64,000 nucleotides of DNA from Crambe crambe (GCA_963924555.1 OZ004593.1:1612001-1676000), one strand, 5' to 3'; positions 51,568-62,325 are shown, counted from the stretch's first letter. Program-made: numbers and translations. The notes: generated by a model from the letters alone, not told the origin.

Positions 51568-53304
51568 GTGAAAGAGTACAGCCAACAGCTACTGGCACTG
51601 GAGAGTTGCTCACTAGGAAGACCAGCATCACTCCCAGGACACCTATCAGTGGTCACTTCACCGCTCAAGCTAGCCAGGTGGAAGGAGGAGCTAGAGAGCT
51701 ATCCAGACAAACAGGTTGCTGAGCTCTTGCTGCGCGGGATCGAACATGGGTTCAGAGTCGGTTTCGACACCACAAGAGTAGCACTGAAACCAAAACTGGG
51801 GAACTTAATCTCAGCAGCAGAGCACCCCGGGGTTGTGTCGGATTACCTCAAAAGTGAGATTAGGGCAGGCAGGGTACGCTGTGTAGGCTCTTCAGGGGAG
51901 GCGCGGCAGCTAGGGGTTCATTGCAGCCCCTTTGGAGTGATCCCCAAAATGAACAGACCCAACAAGTGGAGACTGATTGTAAATCTGTTGGCCCCCGAAG
52001 GCCACAGTGTCAACGACGGCATTGACAAGGCCCTGGCCAGCCTCTCCTATGTGTCAATAGATCAAGTAGCAGCAGGCATAATCAGGCTCGGCAGGGGCAC
52101 AGTCATGGCCAAGATGGACATTAAACAAGCATACTGCAACATCCCAGTACACCCTGATGACAGACTTTTGCTGGGGATGCTGTGGGAGGACAAGGTCTAC
52201 ATCGACTGCGCCTTACCATTTGGCCTGAGATCTGCTCCCCTGATATTCACGGCTGTAGCAGATGCTATGCAGTGGATCATGGAAAGGAGGGGCATCGCCC
52301 ATCTGTTTCATTACATTGATGATTTCATCACCTTGGGTATCCCGGGATCAGCTGTGTGCAGCTGGAATTCTACTTTAATGCATGAGATTTGCAAGGAGAT
52401 GGGCCTCCCTGCCGAGCCTGAGAAAGATGAGGGTCCAGCAACCTCTATCGCCTTCTTGGGCATGGAGCTGGATTCAATGGCGATGGAAATTCGTCTTCCC
52501 AGGGAGAAGTTAGAACGGATGAGAGCAGATCTATACACCTGGAGAGGCCGTAAGGCATGCAAAAAAAGGGAGCTGCTCTCCCTTATTGGGTCCCTCTCCC
52601 ACGCCTGTAAGGCAGTGAGGGCAGGAAGATCGTTCCTGAGAAGGTTGATAGACCTGTCCACTGAAGTGAAGCACATGGATCACTATGTGCGATTGAACAG
52701 GGATGCTCAATCAGATATCGAGTGGTGGGCCCAATTCAGCTCATCATGGAATGGGGTGGCCATAATGCAGGATCCAGCCACTCAACAGATCGAGGGATCC
52801 ATCACCTCTGATGCCTCAGGGGGGTGGGGCTGCGGGGCATTTTTGGGAGAAGAATGGTTCATGTTGCGCTGGTCTGACCATTATAAGGACTGCCACATTA
52901 CAGCCAAGGAACTGGTGCCAATAGTTATAGCCGCAGCAATCTGGGGCAGAAGTTGGGAAGGGAAAACCATCCAGGCGTGGTGTGACAATGCTGCTGTTGT
53001 TCACATTGTTAACCATGGCTCCTCCAGGAATCAGGAAGCCATGCATCTGGCTAGGTGCCTAGCCTTTATTAAAGCCAAACTGGGGGTGAATATTGTAGCC
53101 TCTCACATCAAAGGGGTGAACAATGTAAGGGCCGATGCACTGTCAAGGAATAACCTGGCATTGTTCCGCTCATTACACCCTCAGGCTCTACAAACCCCAT
53201 CAAGCATTCCAGAGGCCTTACTGGACCTACTGATCGTGTCCAAGCCCGACTGGACATCCAGGCGCTGGACAGAGCTGTGGAGCACTATTTTTCAAACGGC
53301 TTAG
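51568..53304 (+). CDS. Reverse transcriptase-RNase H polyprotein
   Basis: The frame is open from 51511; no ATG occurs before the catalytic region, and 51568 is a GTG. RT motifs are FGVIPKMNRPNKWRLIVNL, motif A MDIKQAYCNIPV (Asp about 183), ALPFGLRSAPLIF, and motif C YIDD (249-252, in the place of YxDD), then IAFLGMEL. RNase H follows with its acidic set: SDASGGWGCGAF (Asp 415), TAKELVPI (Glu 448), WCDNAAVVHI (Asp 473) and NNVRADALSR (Asp 523). All catalytic residues are present. It copies element RNA to cDNA for recombinase-mediated insertion. The last 28 nt overlap the recombinase frame. Start is by splicing or a non-AUG mechanism (inference). Confidence 0.9.
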   Translation: MKEYSQQLLALESCSLGRPASLPGHLSVVTSPLKLARWKEELESYPDKQVAELLLRGIEHGFRVGFDTTRVALKPKLGNLISAAEHPGVVSDYLKSEIRAGRVRCVGSSGEARQLGVHCSPFGVIPKMNRPNKWRLIVNLLAPEGHSVNDGIDKALASLSYVSIDQVAAGIIRLGRGTVMAKMDIKQAYCNIPVHPDDRLLLGMLWEDKVYIDCALPFGLRSAPLIFTAVADAMQWIMERRGIAHLFHYIDDFITLGIPGSAVCSWNSTLMHEICKEMGLPAEPEKDEGPATSIAFLGMELDSMAMEIRLPREKLERMRADLYTWRGRKACKKRELLSLIGSLSHACKAVRAGRSFLRRLIDLSTEVKHMDHYVRLNRDAQSDIEWWAQFSSSWNGVAIMQDPATQQIEGSITSDASGGWGCGAFLGEEWFMLRWSDHYKDCHITAKELVPIVIAAAIWGRSWEGKTIQAWCDNAAVVHIVNHGSSRNQEAMHLARCLAFIKAKLGVNIVASHIKGVNNVRADALSRNNLALFRSLHPQALQTPSSIPEALLDLLIVSKPDWTSRRWTELWSTIFQTA

Positions 53305-54245
53305 CCACTTCTACTCGAAGGTCGTACAACTCCGCTAAGAACCGCTATGCAACCTTTTGCAGACAGTTGGGTTTGGAACCCCTCCCAGCATCTGAAAACC
53401 AACTATGTCAATACATATCACACCTTGCAAATGAAAAATTATGTCACTCCTCCATAAAATGCTATTTATCAGCCGTAAGGCACCTTCACATAGCAGAGGG
53501 CTATGGGGACCCTGGGATCAGCAGCATGGCCCGCCTAGAACAAGTCCTGAAGGGCATTAAGAGCCTGCAAGCAAAGGCCCCCAAGAAACCCCCTAGGCTT
53601 CCTATCACGCCGGAGCTGCTATCTAAGATGAGGCAAGCATGGTCTAGGGTGGGCACCAAATGGAATTTCACCATGCTCTGGGTGGCAGCAACTCTCTGTT
53701 TCTTTGGTTTTCTCCGATCGGGGGAGATAACTGTTCCATCTCAAGCAACTTTCGATGAAGGAGCTCATCTGACATTTGCTGACCTTTCTGTGGATGACGC
53801 TGGCAACCCCAAAGTACTCCGAGTGCATATCAAGGCCTCCAAGACAGACCCCTTTAGAGTGGGGATAGACATTTTTGTTGGAAGGACCTACAATCACCTC
53901 TGCCCCGTGGCAGCAGTGCTATCCTATATGACATTGAGGGGCCCTGGCAAAGGCCCCTTCTTCCGCTTCCAGGACGGCGCACCACTGACCAGAGCCAGGT
54001 TTGTCATCTGCCTGAAGGAAGCCATATCAGAGGCGGGGGTGGACTGCTCCCCATATTCGGGGCACAGCTTCCGCAGTGGTGCCGCTACAACAGCAGCAAA
54101 GCAGGGCATGAGTGACACTATGATCAAAACACTCGGTCGGTGGAAGAGTAGTGCCTACCAACTCTATATAAAGACTCCCAGGGAGCAGTTGTCAGAGGTA
54201 GCTAGGGTACTGGCAGCCAATTCAACTATGATTGTAGCTAGATAG
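53277..54245 (+). CDS. Tyrosine recombinase (phage-integrase fold) of the retrotransposon
   Basis: The 322-codon frame starts in the end of RT-RNase H with no early ATG, in the -1 frame relative to RT. Expression by -1 frameshifting in the 28-nt overlap (T-rich ACT-ATT-TTT context) is plausible. The N-terminal SAM-like DNA-binding part (TSTRRSYNSAKNRYATFCRQ, ISHLANEKL) is followed by the catalytic part: Arg in CFFGFLRSGEI (147), Lys in IKASKTD (187), HSFR (His 263, Arg 266), LGRWKSSAYQLY with the nucleophile best placed at Tyr 297. The usual second His is replaced by the GRW context, as in DIRS-like recombinases. It would insert a circular cDNA intermediate without target duplication. Intact by eye. 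Confidence 0.9.
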   Translation: MEHYFSNGLATSTRRSYNSAKNRYATFCRQLGLEPLPASENQLCQYISHLANEKLCHSSIKCYLSAVRHLHIAEGYGDPGISSMARLEQVLKGIKSLQAKAPKKPPRLPITPELLSKMRQAWSRVGTKWNFTMLWVAATLCFFGFLRSGEITVPSQATFDEGAHLTFADLSVDDAGNPKVLRVHIKASKTDPFRVGIDIFVGRTYNHLCPVAAVLSYMTLRGPGKGPFFRFQDGAPLTRARFVICLKEAISEAGVDCSPYSGHSFRSGAATTAAKQGMSDTMIKTLGRWKSSAYQLYIKTPREQLSEVARVLAANSTMIVAR

Positions 54246-54600
54246 GTCGCTACGATCTGTATCGTGATTCTCTTGGGAGGGTCTAGGAAGATGGGAGATT
54301 GTACGGGCAACAGCTGGGGGGCAGGGGAGAGTCCCAGAGATGGGAGAGCCTAGGTTTTGGGTGGTGTTTGGGTAGTGTTTTCCCCAACGAGGGAAAACGG
54401 GTGTCAATTAGTGCTAATTGGTGCTAATTTGGCCCATTATAGGCCATTAGCAGCAAAACCTAATTCTTCAAGTGGGACTACCTCCACACCCCCAGCATAC
54501 AGTATAGGAGATCGTGGTTCTGGTATTACAGCTTGTTTAGAGAGCGAAATAGGTTAAATGAAAGAAACAAAACATTTATTCAAATAAATGAAGGTGATGT

Positions 54601-54967
54601 AGGGAGAACTATAGTTAACTTGTCAAAAAATTGAAATAAGAGCTGAATGGATGAGATTATGCAAGGATGAAGTCGAATGTGGGTATGTCACACTGTTGAC
54701 CAGTTAACTAGTCATCCCTTCATCGCCTTCATTTAGCTATATGAATAAATGTTTTTTTTCCTTTCGTGTATTTTGTAAGAGCCCCACCCCCTCTGAACAA
54801 TGCCTGTACGAGCCTAGTCTGGCATAGCGGGTCGCCACTACACCAGACTAGTACGAGCCCCACCCCACCAATGATTAGACTCATCTCCGATCAAGTTGCT
54901 CATATCAGATTGTAAACCAATGCTTCTCTGCTTCACCTAGTAATTAATCAATCGTATCAGTAACTTA
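54601..54967. other. Intergenic with a short hairpin
   Basis: No gene. A hairpin TAGTCTGG / CCAGACTA with inner repeats lies at about 54817-54851. Confidence 0.5.
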
Positions 54968-55210
54968 CAGAGTGCTAGCCTTTCTTTCAATGCTATCTAT
55001 AGCTAATATTTCTTTGAGAGCTTCAAACTTTATTACTTCATCTTTAACAGAAAATGCTTCTTCAGCAGACATTTCTTGATACAGCTCTGTTCTTTATGGT
55101 GACTTTGTCAACAGTAGCAGGTGAGAGATCAGACATTATTTGTAAACATAGCTAGTATTGTCTGCACTTGATCATGAAAATCTCCCATTGGCATCATGAT
55201 GACTATGATT
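54968..55210 (-). pseudogene. Relic of NLR exon 3 start and intron
   Basis: CTCTGTTCTTTATGGTGACTT with CAACAGT-GCAG (55084-55122) matches 44705-44740, the start of the large NLR exon. The following AGACATTATT and ACTTGATCATGAAAATCTCCCA with CATCATGATG match 44780-44860 of the adjacent intron. Upstream, AGCTTCAAACTTTATTACTTC and the like are decayed NLR coding DNA. No open frame remains. It lies beyond the retrotransposon on the same strand as the other NLRs. Confidence 0.65.
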
Positions 55211-56099
55211 GGTCTTTTGCAACTGTACTATATCACCATCAAGTTCATTCACGATTCAGTTAATATTCATAGGTGCTGATGTTATGTGATATTATGTCAC
55301 GTTCTTATACAGGTTAACCCTATAGCGAAATATAGAGACCCTCCAGGTTCTATACCTAGAAATTTAAGATGCCACATGTCCGTGTGATGAGTGTGTGTGT
55401 GTGTCACTGATAGCGAGTGGTTGCACTCTTATAAGTAAGAGACCATGAGATTGAGCCTCACCAATGATATAATTATGATGCTTATCCATCCTTTTCACCA
55501 GCATTAATTTGCTAGTAAAAATCCATCCCACAGGTGTGCATGACCCTCATAGGCAGCAGTGTCAAGGTAAGTTATAATTCTTCCAGAGCTTCTCCTACAT
55601 CAAATTGTTCACTCTTTGACTCTGAATAGACAGGTGGCTATTATGACTTTTCAACACCTCAAGTAGCTATCATTAGAGCAATGTTTTGGTCTCAAAGATA
55701 TATAATTATTTTGCAACCTCTTCCATGCACCATTGCTAGGGTTTGCACCCCACCCATGCACTGTTGCTAAACTTCTGAGCTGTTTGGAGTAGCTAGTGAA
55801 ACAAGTACCTAGCTATGGAGCACTACACACAGCAAAAACAAAGGAAAAAGTAATCTCAGCAACTGTTTGACTTTCACGGCTGATTATTAGCCTTGTATCC
55901 AGGCCCACTTTTTTTGTGGGGTGGATGAAAAGTGAAAAGGACCTGCATGTGCATACTACGCAAAATTGTGTGCATGCATGCGGGGTGGGGGTGGTGAATG
56001 ATTATTAAAAACGAATGGCTGTGCATTCTAGGTGGATATATAGCTAGATCCAGCTCTGGCTGACCTACTGGCTCCATCAGTGAAAACTGATGGAGAAGC
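55211..56099. other. Intergenic, no gene recognised
   Basis: Contains a short (GT)n run (about 55389-55402) and an isolated TAGCCTTGTATCCAGGCCC end at 55889 resembling the TAGCCTCG element termini. Nothing coding is supported. Confidence 0.5.
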
Positions 56100-56326
56100 C
56101 AAGCTTCCCAGTTGTGTTGGTAGCCATATGCACTTCTTCAAAAACAGCTTGCACAGAAATGCTTCTTAAGAGTGAGGTGAGTTAAATCTAGAGTAAACAC
56201 AACAGAATCTTCAAATGGTCTCTTGCTGCTCAAAATAAGTAATGTTTATTACACTTTGTGTAACAGACGTGCATGACAAGTTCGCCTTAATTCAAGGGCT
56301 AGAGCACATGCACATGCAATTTATAT
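56100..56326 (+). repeat. Duplicated segment S1, copy at 56.1 kb
   Basis: Matches 31741-31953 in order up to AATTTATATA. Homology then resumes at about 57413 with CCTCTGCTCCAC. Confidence 0.75.
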
Positions 56327-56627
56327 AAGGGAAAAAGCATTTCGTGAAATGAAAAAAAGATGTAGGGATGACCACTGCTCAAAAAAGTAAGGAAACAAGA
56401 AGGATGGAAATGGGATCAATCTTTGTTCTGTATATCCAGCCAACAATCCCTACATATACGTACATTACTACACTATAATCTGAAGTTACCCGACGTATAT
56501 GTAGGGATTGTTGGCTGGATATACAGAACAAAGATTGATCCCATTTCCATCCTTCTTGTTTCCTTACTTTTTTGAGCAGTGGTCATCCCTACATCTTTTT
56601 TTCATTTCACGAAATGCTTTTTCCCTT
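56327..56627. repeat. Near-perfect 134-bp-arm palindrome
   Basis: The left arm 56327-56460 (AAGGGAAAAAGCATTTCGTG ... CCCTACATATACG) is the reverse complement of 56494-56627 with no difference I can find. The loop is 33 bp. Non-coding; would fold into a stable hairpin. Contains ATGTAGGGATGAC, a motif repeated near 49315 and inverted at 57366. Confidence 0.9.
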
Positions 56628-57412
56628 ACTTGTTCCTGGTCTTTTTTCCTCTCTTTTATGGTTTTAGCTATGATTAGAGTTCATTCTTCTATGTGTATGC
56701 AGGAACAGATGAAAGAAGTTCTCCAATAGTTCTCCAATAGCATACCAGCCCAATCATTATCGAGTCAAGGTGTTGTGTTGTTGAGCCATACTTGGAGGTC
56801 GAAGATGCTGAAATAGAGTCTACCGTGGTGAATCTAAATCCCTGAATCGATACAGTAGTCTATCATCATCATTATCCAGAGCTAGAGCTAGCTAGCTAGC
56901 TAGAGACAGCTGAGTAATATTATGATTTCGAATAATTGGATATTCAAATACATGCGCATGCATATTATAGAAAAGATGGCTTCCTAATTGAATTAGTCGA
57001 GTGCTGTGCTCCATAGTGTCTCCTTTTTCATCGACTCTTTCGAGGATCAACGAGTAGAAAAGATCGTAGTTGGTAGAATTTGGAGTGGATTTGTCCAGAA
57101 ATCATGGCTGTAGCTTGAGTGGTTCGAGAGATATGGTTGTCTAAGAAGAAGAAGAATAATAATAGAGAAGAAGAAGAATATAGCGATTTACCTGCTTGCC
57201 ATATTTCTGAAACGGTAAGCTCCCTGGTCCTGAAACTTGGTCTGCACATTGTAGTAGGCTCTAGTAGGCTGGATAATCATTCACAGTAGCTTTTGTTAGG
57301 TCTAAGTGGGAGAACTAGAATTTCACTTTAGTATTAGTCTATAGGCGGCGCGCGCAGCCGTCCGAGTCATCCCTACATAGAGAGTGCTACCGCACTCTCT
57401 GATACCATATTT
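56628..57412. other. Remainder of a ~1.1 kb insertion relative to segment S1
   Basis: Absent from the paralogous copy at 31.95 kb. Ends with GTCATCCCTACAT (57366-57378) and TAGAGAGTGCTACCGCACTC. A GAA-rich low-complexity tract is at about 57144-57180. It may be one element sharing ATGTAGGGATGAC ends (56360 to 57378), or the hairpin plus neighbouring sequence. Confidence 0.5.
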
Positions 57413-57829
57413 CCTCTGCTCCACATAAAAGCAGGCCTCCATGGGTACGAGACTGGGCTGATTTGTTCACTTTTCCCTAAAACATAACGTTGTACTGTAA
57501 CTTTACTTTTCTATTTACAGGTACCACATGCAGAGAATGGGCCCAGTCTGGCATCTAGTTCGATATCTTATTATTCCCTGCTCTAATTCTTCAATCTCTT
57601 TTTTTTTTAAATCAATGACCAAGGGGGATTGCTGTGAAGCATCCTTTTCCTACTAAGCAATGAGGAAGTAGGAGACTTCAGTATGTCCAATAATGAATGG
57701 ATCTGGTTCTGATCCTTCAAATCTGGTACTATAACTAGAGCTAGTCAATCAAATTAGCTAGTACCATGTATTTGATCAGGTGACCTCATGTGACCATGAA
57801 TTCATATGCTCCAGAGTAGCGCTAAAATA

Positions 57830-59145
57830 ATGAGAGTCAGAGATGGAAAGTGTAGGGAGTGATCCAGAAATGGAGGCTAGCACTAAATTGTCGAGTAGCT
57901 GGATGCTAAGTCTTAGACACAAGAAGCTTTGCTCACAGAGGCTTGCTCTCAACACCATTGGCCTTCAGTGGTTTTAAAATTCCTTGGTCTCAGGTGCTGT
58001 TGTGCTCACAGAGATGAGGGAAGTTGTTCTGAGATGCAGCATCTTCTGGTCATCCCACAGCTTGAGTTGTTCAAATGGGGAGTGAGTCTAGAGCCTAGCC
58101 TTGATTTTATGGTAGCCTACACTTACAGCATCCTTTCAATAATGGTGGATCTGGTCACGTGATCAAATGAACTCATGTGTTCATACACAAATTATGCGCA
58201 GGGCATTGCTATTACAAGTATACACCCTTGAAAAACAATTCCCCAATGAGGTTATCATTAGCACCTAATATCAGGGGTGGATACAGGGAGGGGGGCACCC
58301 CTCTCATTTCAATTATGGTCATAAAAATAGCTAGCAGAATAATACTGAGGCATATACTGACTTATCCTGTTTTTGCCTCTCAAATTGCACCAGATGCAAT
58401 CTAAGAAGATCAAAAACTCAAAATTTTCCCGGACCCCCCTAGATAGTACGCGTTGCATGCTACCTTGAAGTTTCTACTCAAAATTAAAATTTTTAATGGA
58501 ATCCTGCCAGAGGTCTTACAATGCACATGGGCATCATGCCCCTCCTTTTCAAATTCCTGGATCCACCCATGCCTATGAATTCTATTAAAATTCCTTCTAA
58601 AAGTTTGAACAACATTGTGCCACACCCCTATTCCTAGGCCTATAACTCTATTATACTATGCACTGCATAAACACTGCTGGCTTGTTTGTGAAACATTGAC
58701 ATCACTACACTAAAAGGTAACAACCTTGTACATCCATGCAATAAGGTCAACACAGCATTGTCAGCCCCACCCACATTGTACTAGCTTAGTAGCAGCCCCA
58801 CCCACATTATTGTAGCTAGCTAGCTAACTTAAGCTCTTGGTGATCAGACCTTTTAAATAACCGAGCTGTCTAAAGTCTTGCTACCTTTTTTGTAGATGTC
58901 TTCTTCTTTTAAAAAGTCTCTTCAAACCACAGTATACAGTAGCTAGCAGTTCAAATGATAATGGTCATGTAATCACTGGTGGTCATGTGATCATGATGAT
59001 GTCATAACAATGATTATTTATAAGCATACTAAAAAGCTTTCTAAACATTCTACAGATATGTACAGAATATAAAGCAGAAGTTTATTACTTCTCGAAAGAA
59101 CCCAACCATAACAATGGTTAGCCAACAAGTTGTGTTATGAAGCTT
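57830..59145 (+). repeat. Duplicated segment S2, copy B
   Basis: Co-linear with 32040-33165 apart from a 300-bp insertion at 58272-58571. Landmarks are GGATGCTAAGTCTTAGACAC, TTCCTTGGTCTCAGGTGCTG, TTGTGCCACACCCCTATTCC and GGTCATGTGATCATGATGAT. Confidence 0.8.
58272..58571. mobile_element. 300-bp element with CAGGGGTGGATACAG ends
   Basis: Terminal repeats CAGGGGTGGATACAGG and CCTGGATCCACCCATG interrupt segment S2; copies A and C lack the insert (copy A reads TAGCACCTCATGAATTC across the site). Left flank CCTAATAT and right flank CCTATGAA could be a diverged 8-bp duplication. hAT-like by termini (inference). Non-coding. Confidence 0.7.
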
Positions 59146-59574
59146 GCGCTCTGTTATGCTTAGTACTATCGGCATGTTCTGTGAAAGATCAGAACATCCA
59201 TGACAGTCAAGATAAACTGCATTTTCTAGTCTGGATATCTGCAGTATAAGCAATTCCTCTAGCTAACTATGACAAACTAGAGCTCATAGAGTTCAATGCC
59301 CCACTGCAATAACTACACAACCTTGTTCACGAAATTAATATTTTTAGCATGTGCAATCTAGCTATATCCGGCAGGATCAAATAGCTGATAGCCTTGCATG
59401 TGGAGCCAGCAAGTAAAACATACCTGTGAGAAGTCATATGCAAAGAATGGACCCAGTCTGACATCTGGTTCAATATACGAAGTAGTCAGGTACTATAACT
59501 AGAGTTTGTTAAAAATAGTCAATCAAATTAGCTAGTAAATGATCATGTGATCTCATGTGACCATAAAATAGTAT
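59146..59574. other. Intergenic between segment copies B and C
   Basis: No gene or distinct repeat recognised. Confidence 0.4.
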
Positions 59575-60270
59575 AAGTGTAGGGAGTGATCCAGAGATGG
59601 AGTGATCCAGAGATGGAGATGCTCAGTGCTAAATTGTTGAGCAGCAGGATGTTAAGTCTTAGACACAAGAAGGTTGCTAGAGGCTTGCTCTTGACACCAT
59701 TGGCCTTCAGTGTCTTTATAAAATTCCTTGGTCTCAGGTGCTGTTTTGCTCACAGAGATGAGACTGAGATGTAGCTTGAGATGTAGCTTGAGTTGTTGAA
59801 ATGGGGAGTAAGTCTGGAGCCTAGCCTTGATTTTATGGCAGCCTACACTAACAGCTTCCTTTCAATAATGGCTTAATCGACCCGACCCTTTACCTTCCTT
59901 TTCTTGGGAGCGGCAAGGAAAGTAAAGGGTCGGCTACGCCAGACTAAGATCTGATCAGATAAACTCATGTGTCATACACACCTTGTACAAATTATGTGCA
60001 GGGCATTGCTATTGCAAGTATACACCCTTTAAAAAACAATTCCTCCATGAGGTCTCATGAATTCCTTCAATAAAATTTGAACAACATTGTGCCACACCCC
60101 TATTCCTTGGCCTATAACCACTACATAAACACTGCTGGCTTGTTTGGACATCACTGCACTCAACCTTGTACATCCATGCAAGCGCAATAAAGTCAACACA
60201 GCATATTCAGCCCCACCCACACTGTACTAGCTTAGTAGCAGCCCCACCCACACTATTGTAGCTAGCTAAC
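59575..60270 (+). repeat. Duplicated segment S2, copy C
   Basis: Third co-linear copy, with TTCCTTGGTCTCAGGTGCTG, GCAGCCTACACTAACAGC, TTGTGCCACACCCCTATTCC and GCCCCACCCACA blocks. It contains an extra hairpin at 59879-59934. Confidence 0.75.
59879..59934. repeat. Short hairpin inserted in segment copy C
   Basis: CGACCCTTTACCTTCCTT pairs with AAGGAAAGTAAAGGGTCG with one mismatch and a ~14-nt loop. It is absent at the same place in copies A and B. Confidence 0.75.
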
Positions 60271-60465
60271 TAAAGTCTATTCGCGTTCACCTCGACCTTT
60301 TTATATCCGCGATAACTTGCTCAATTCTTGACCAATTTCAAAATTTCAAACACCAGCAGCTAGCTAATTATCCGAGATTTATGATGATACTTTTTATAAA
60401 GACTCAATCCTTACCAGTAAGAAGTTAGCTGTATGTCCCATAAGCAAAGTATGGAGCTGCCATTC
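60270..60465 (+). repeat. Dispersed repeat family R2, copy 2
   Basis: Matches 13425-13605 with AGTCTATTCGCGTTCACCTC, CAAACACCAG, CCTTACCAGT and GTTAGCTGTATG blocks. Confidence 0.6.
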
Positions 60466-61028
60466 ATCACAAGGAATGTAGTGCACGCGCATTGCGCGCG
60501 ATAGAGCAACAACAATGGCTGCCAGGTGCTACTGAATCTCGAGTAAGTTAGCTAGCTTACGCAAGTAACTGCTGGTTAAAACTAAGAAATATGAATTATA
60601 GAATAGTTCAGCTAACTAGAAAACTGAATCACAGAATCTTTTAGCTAACTAGATCGATAGAATCAATGAGAAGTCACATTTTCAAGTTTAACTACAATAT
60701 TCGAATCACTGCTAATCTTCCCGGCAGTTTAGCTTATACAGAACATTCATTGCTAAACCCTCCAGGAGTTGCTGGGATCAGAAAAGGAAGGAGCAGGCTT
60801 GAGATGTCAGCTGAACCACCCTACCTCTCTGGGGATTGTCCAGTAGAAGAACAAGGCAGAAGTCCAGGGAGAGTCATGGCAGGCATGAGAGAAAGTCACG
60901 CAAAAACGAGAAAAGAAACGAGAAAATAACTTGATCTAAACTGATAACACGTGGCTCGGCTCCAATTACCCGCGCATACTTCTAGCCATAACTATGTGGC
61001 TACGCGTTCTTACGTAAGCTTACTACAC
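60466..61028. other. Intergenic, no gene recognised
   Basis: The open frame at 60666-60929 has no similarity I recognise and no splice support. Left uncalled. Confidence 0.4.
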
Positions 61029-62325
61029 CCATAGATAATATAGATACTCCGTATGGATGTGAAACGCTTCCGGATATCTTTCTACGGCAAATTCAATCAT
61101 TGTCTCGCGCATGATGCGGACTAGTATGCGCACCTAATTGAAATTACGGGGCTTCCATGGTAACTACAATAATAATAATAATACCTGCCTGAAGGAATTA
61201 GAGCTCTTTAGTACATCCTGCTGCATAAGACTCTACTGCATGATATGCATGCAGTGAATGATTATAGCTATTCAAGAATAGAAACAAAATAAATTCAGAA
61301 TTGATGAGAGCCTGTATATATGAGAAGATGATGGATGCAAAACAATGATTTTGGTTACTAAGAAAGATGTCAGTAAAGTGAAGTTGATATACTTGGCACA
61401 TTTTTTTCTCTTTTCCCACTGTCAATCTTGACAAAATGAGTGATATCATCACTCACGAGTCTGCCATTGCTGAGAGGTATAATTATATTGCAGGATTTCT
61501 TTGTGTCCACAATGGCTTTCTCTTCTTCTATCTTTTCCTTTGTCCAACTTCCACCTTACTCTTTTCTTCCGTTTCTTATGATATGGTTTTTTTCCTTTGC
61601 TATGATTGTACATCATTTAAAAATAGCCATTGCATGAGATGTCTAATTATTATTGCCACTGGCTATAGGCTGAAATAGAATCTATGCTGAAAGACAGTCC
61701 TCTACTTTAAAGGCTTCTAGAACTAACCATATCAGTTAGAAGGAAAAATGATAGATTCTCCCGGTGTACCAATATCTAAACTGTTGCATGGCATGTAGTC
61801 TTAGTGTTCACAATGTGTAGTCCTGAAGAAAATCTAACCAAAGTGGACTACATTAATATGCTCAAATTCAGCTCTACAATATTATAACATTCCTATTTGA
61901 CATTAACTTTCACATTCTCCCAGTCTAACATAATGTACTGTTGCCTCTGTATTACTTTTTTTCCTGGTGCAGTGCATTGGTTTTCAGTAAATCTAACCAA
62001 AAGTTGTTTTTAGTGTTGATACAATATTGTAGCAGTTCCCATTGCTGACTGGTTGGTTATTTCCACTAATTTTTTTAAAGTACTACTTACCTGATTATTA
62101 TCAATTAATTTTCACATGTGAACTATACCACAATACAATTTAGTGAGCAACCGCAAAAGAAAAACTCAGTGACACCGCTTGCAACATCGGTAGTCAAGCG
62201 AGACAGTGATTGTACCGGGAAATTCCGTATACTATTCCGTGTTCGCGGGCGTTTCACATCCATACGGAGTATCCATCCGGTGAAAATTAAAAAAATTTTG
62301 TTATGGTAAAATTTATTATCTATGG
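61029..62325. mobile_element. 1.3-kb terminal-inverted-repeat element
   Basis: Left CCATAGATAATATAGATACT followed by CCGTATGGATGTGAAACGC; right GCGTTTCACATCCATACGGA followed later by TATTATCTATGG. The two ends align inverted over ~80-130 bp with one insertion of about 40 bp in the right arm. A further shared block is AATCATTGTCTCGC / GCGAGACAGTGATT. The interior shows no transposase; open frames at 61436-61678 are unsupported. Confidence 0.6.

Larger units (their letters stand above)
49741..54600 (+). mobile_element. DIRS/Ngaro-type tyrosine-recombinase retrotransposon
   Basis: Gag, RT-RNase H and tyrosine recombinase are encoded in order on one strand over ~4.4 kb. There is no aspartic protease, no DDE integrase and no methyltransferase domain, which favours the Ngaro branch over DIRS1 (family knowledge). 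Codon use is GC-richer than the surroundings. Borders are approximate: I could not find the split direct repeats or inverted ends. A candidate AATAAA lies at 54583-54588. RT and recombinase catalytic motifs are intact, suggesting recent activity. It lies between the intact NLR and the relic at 55 kb. Confidence 0.8.
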
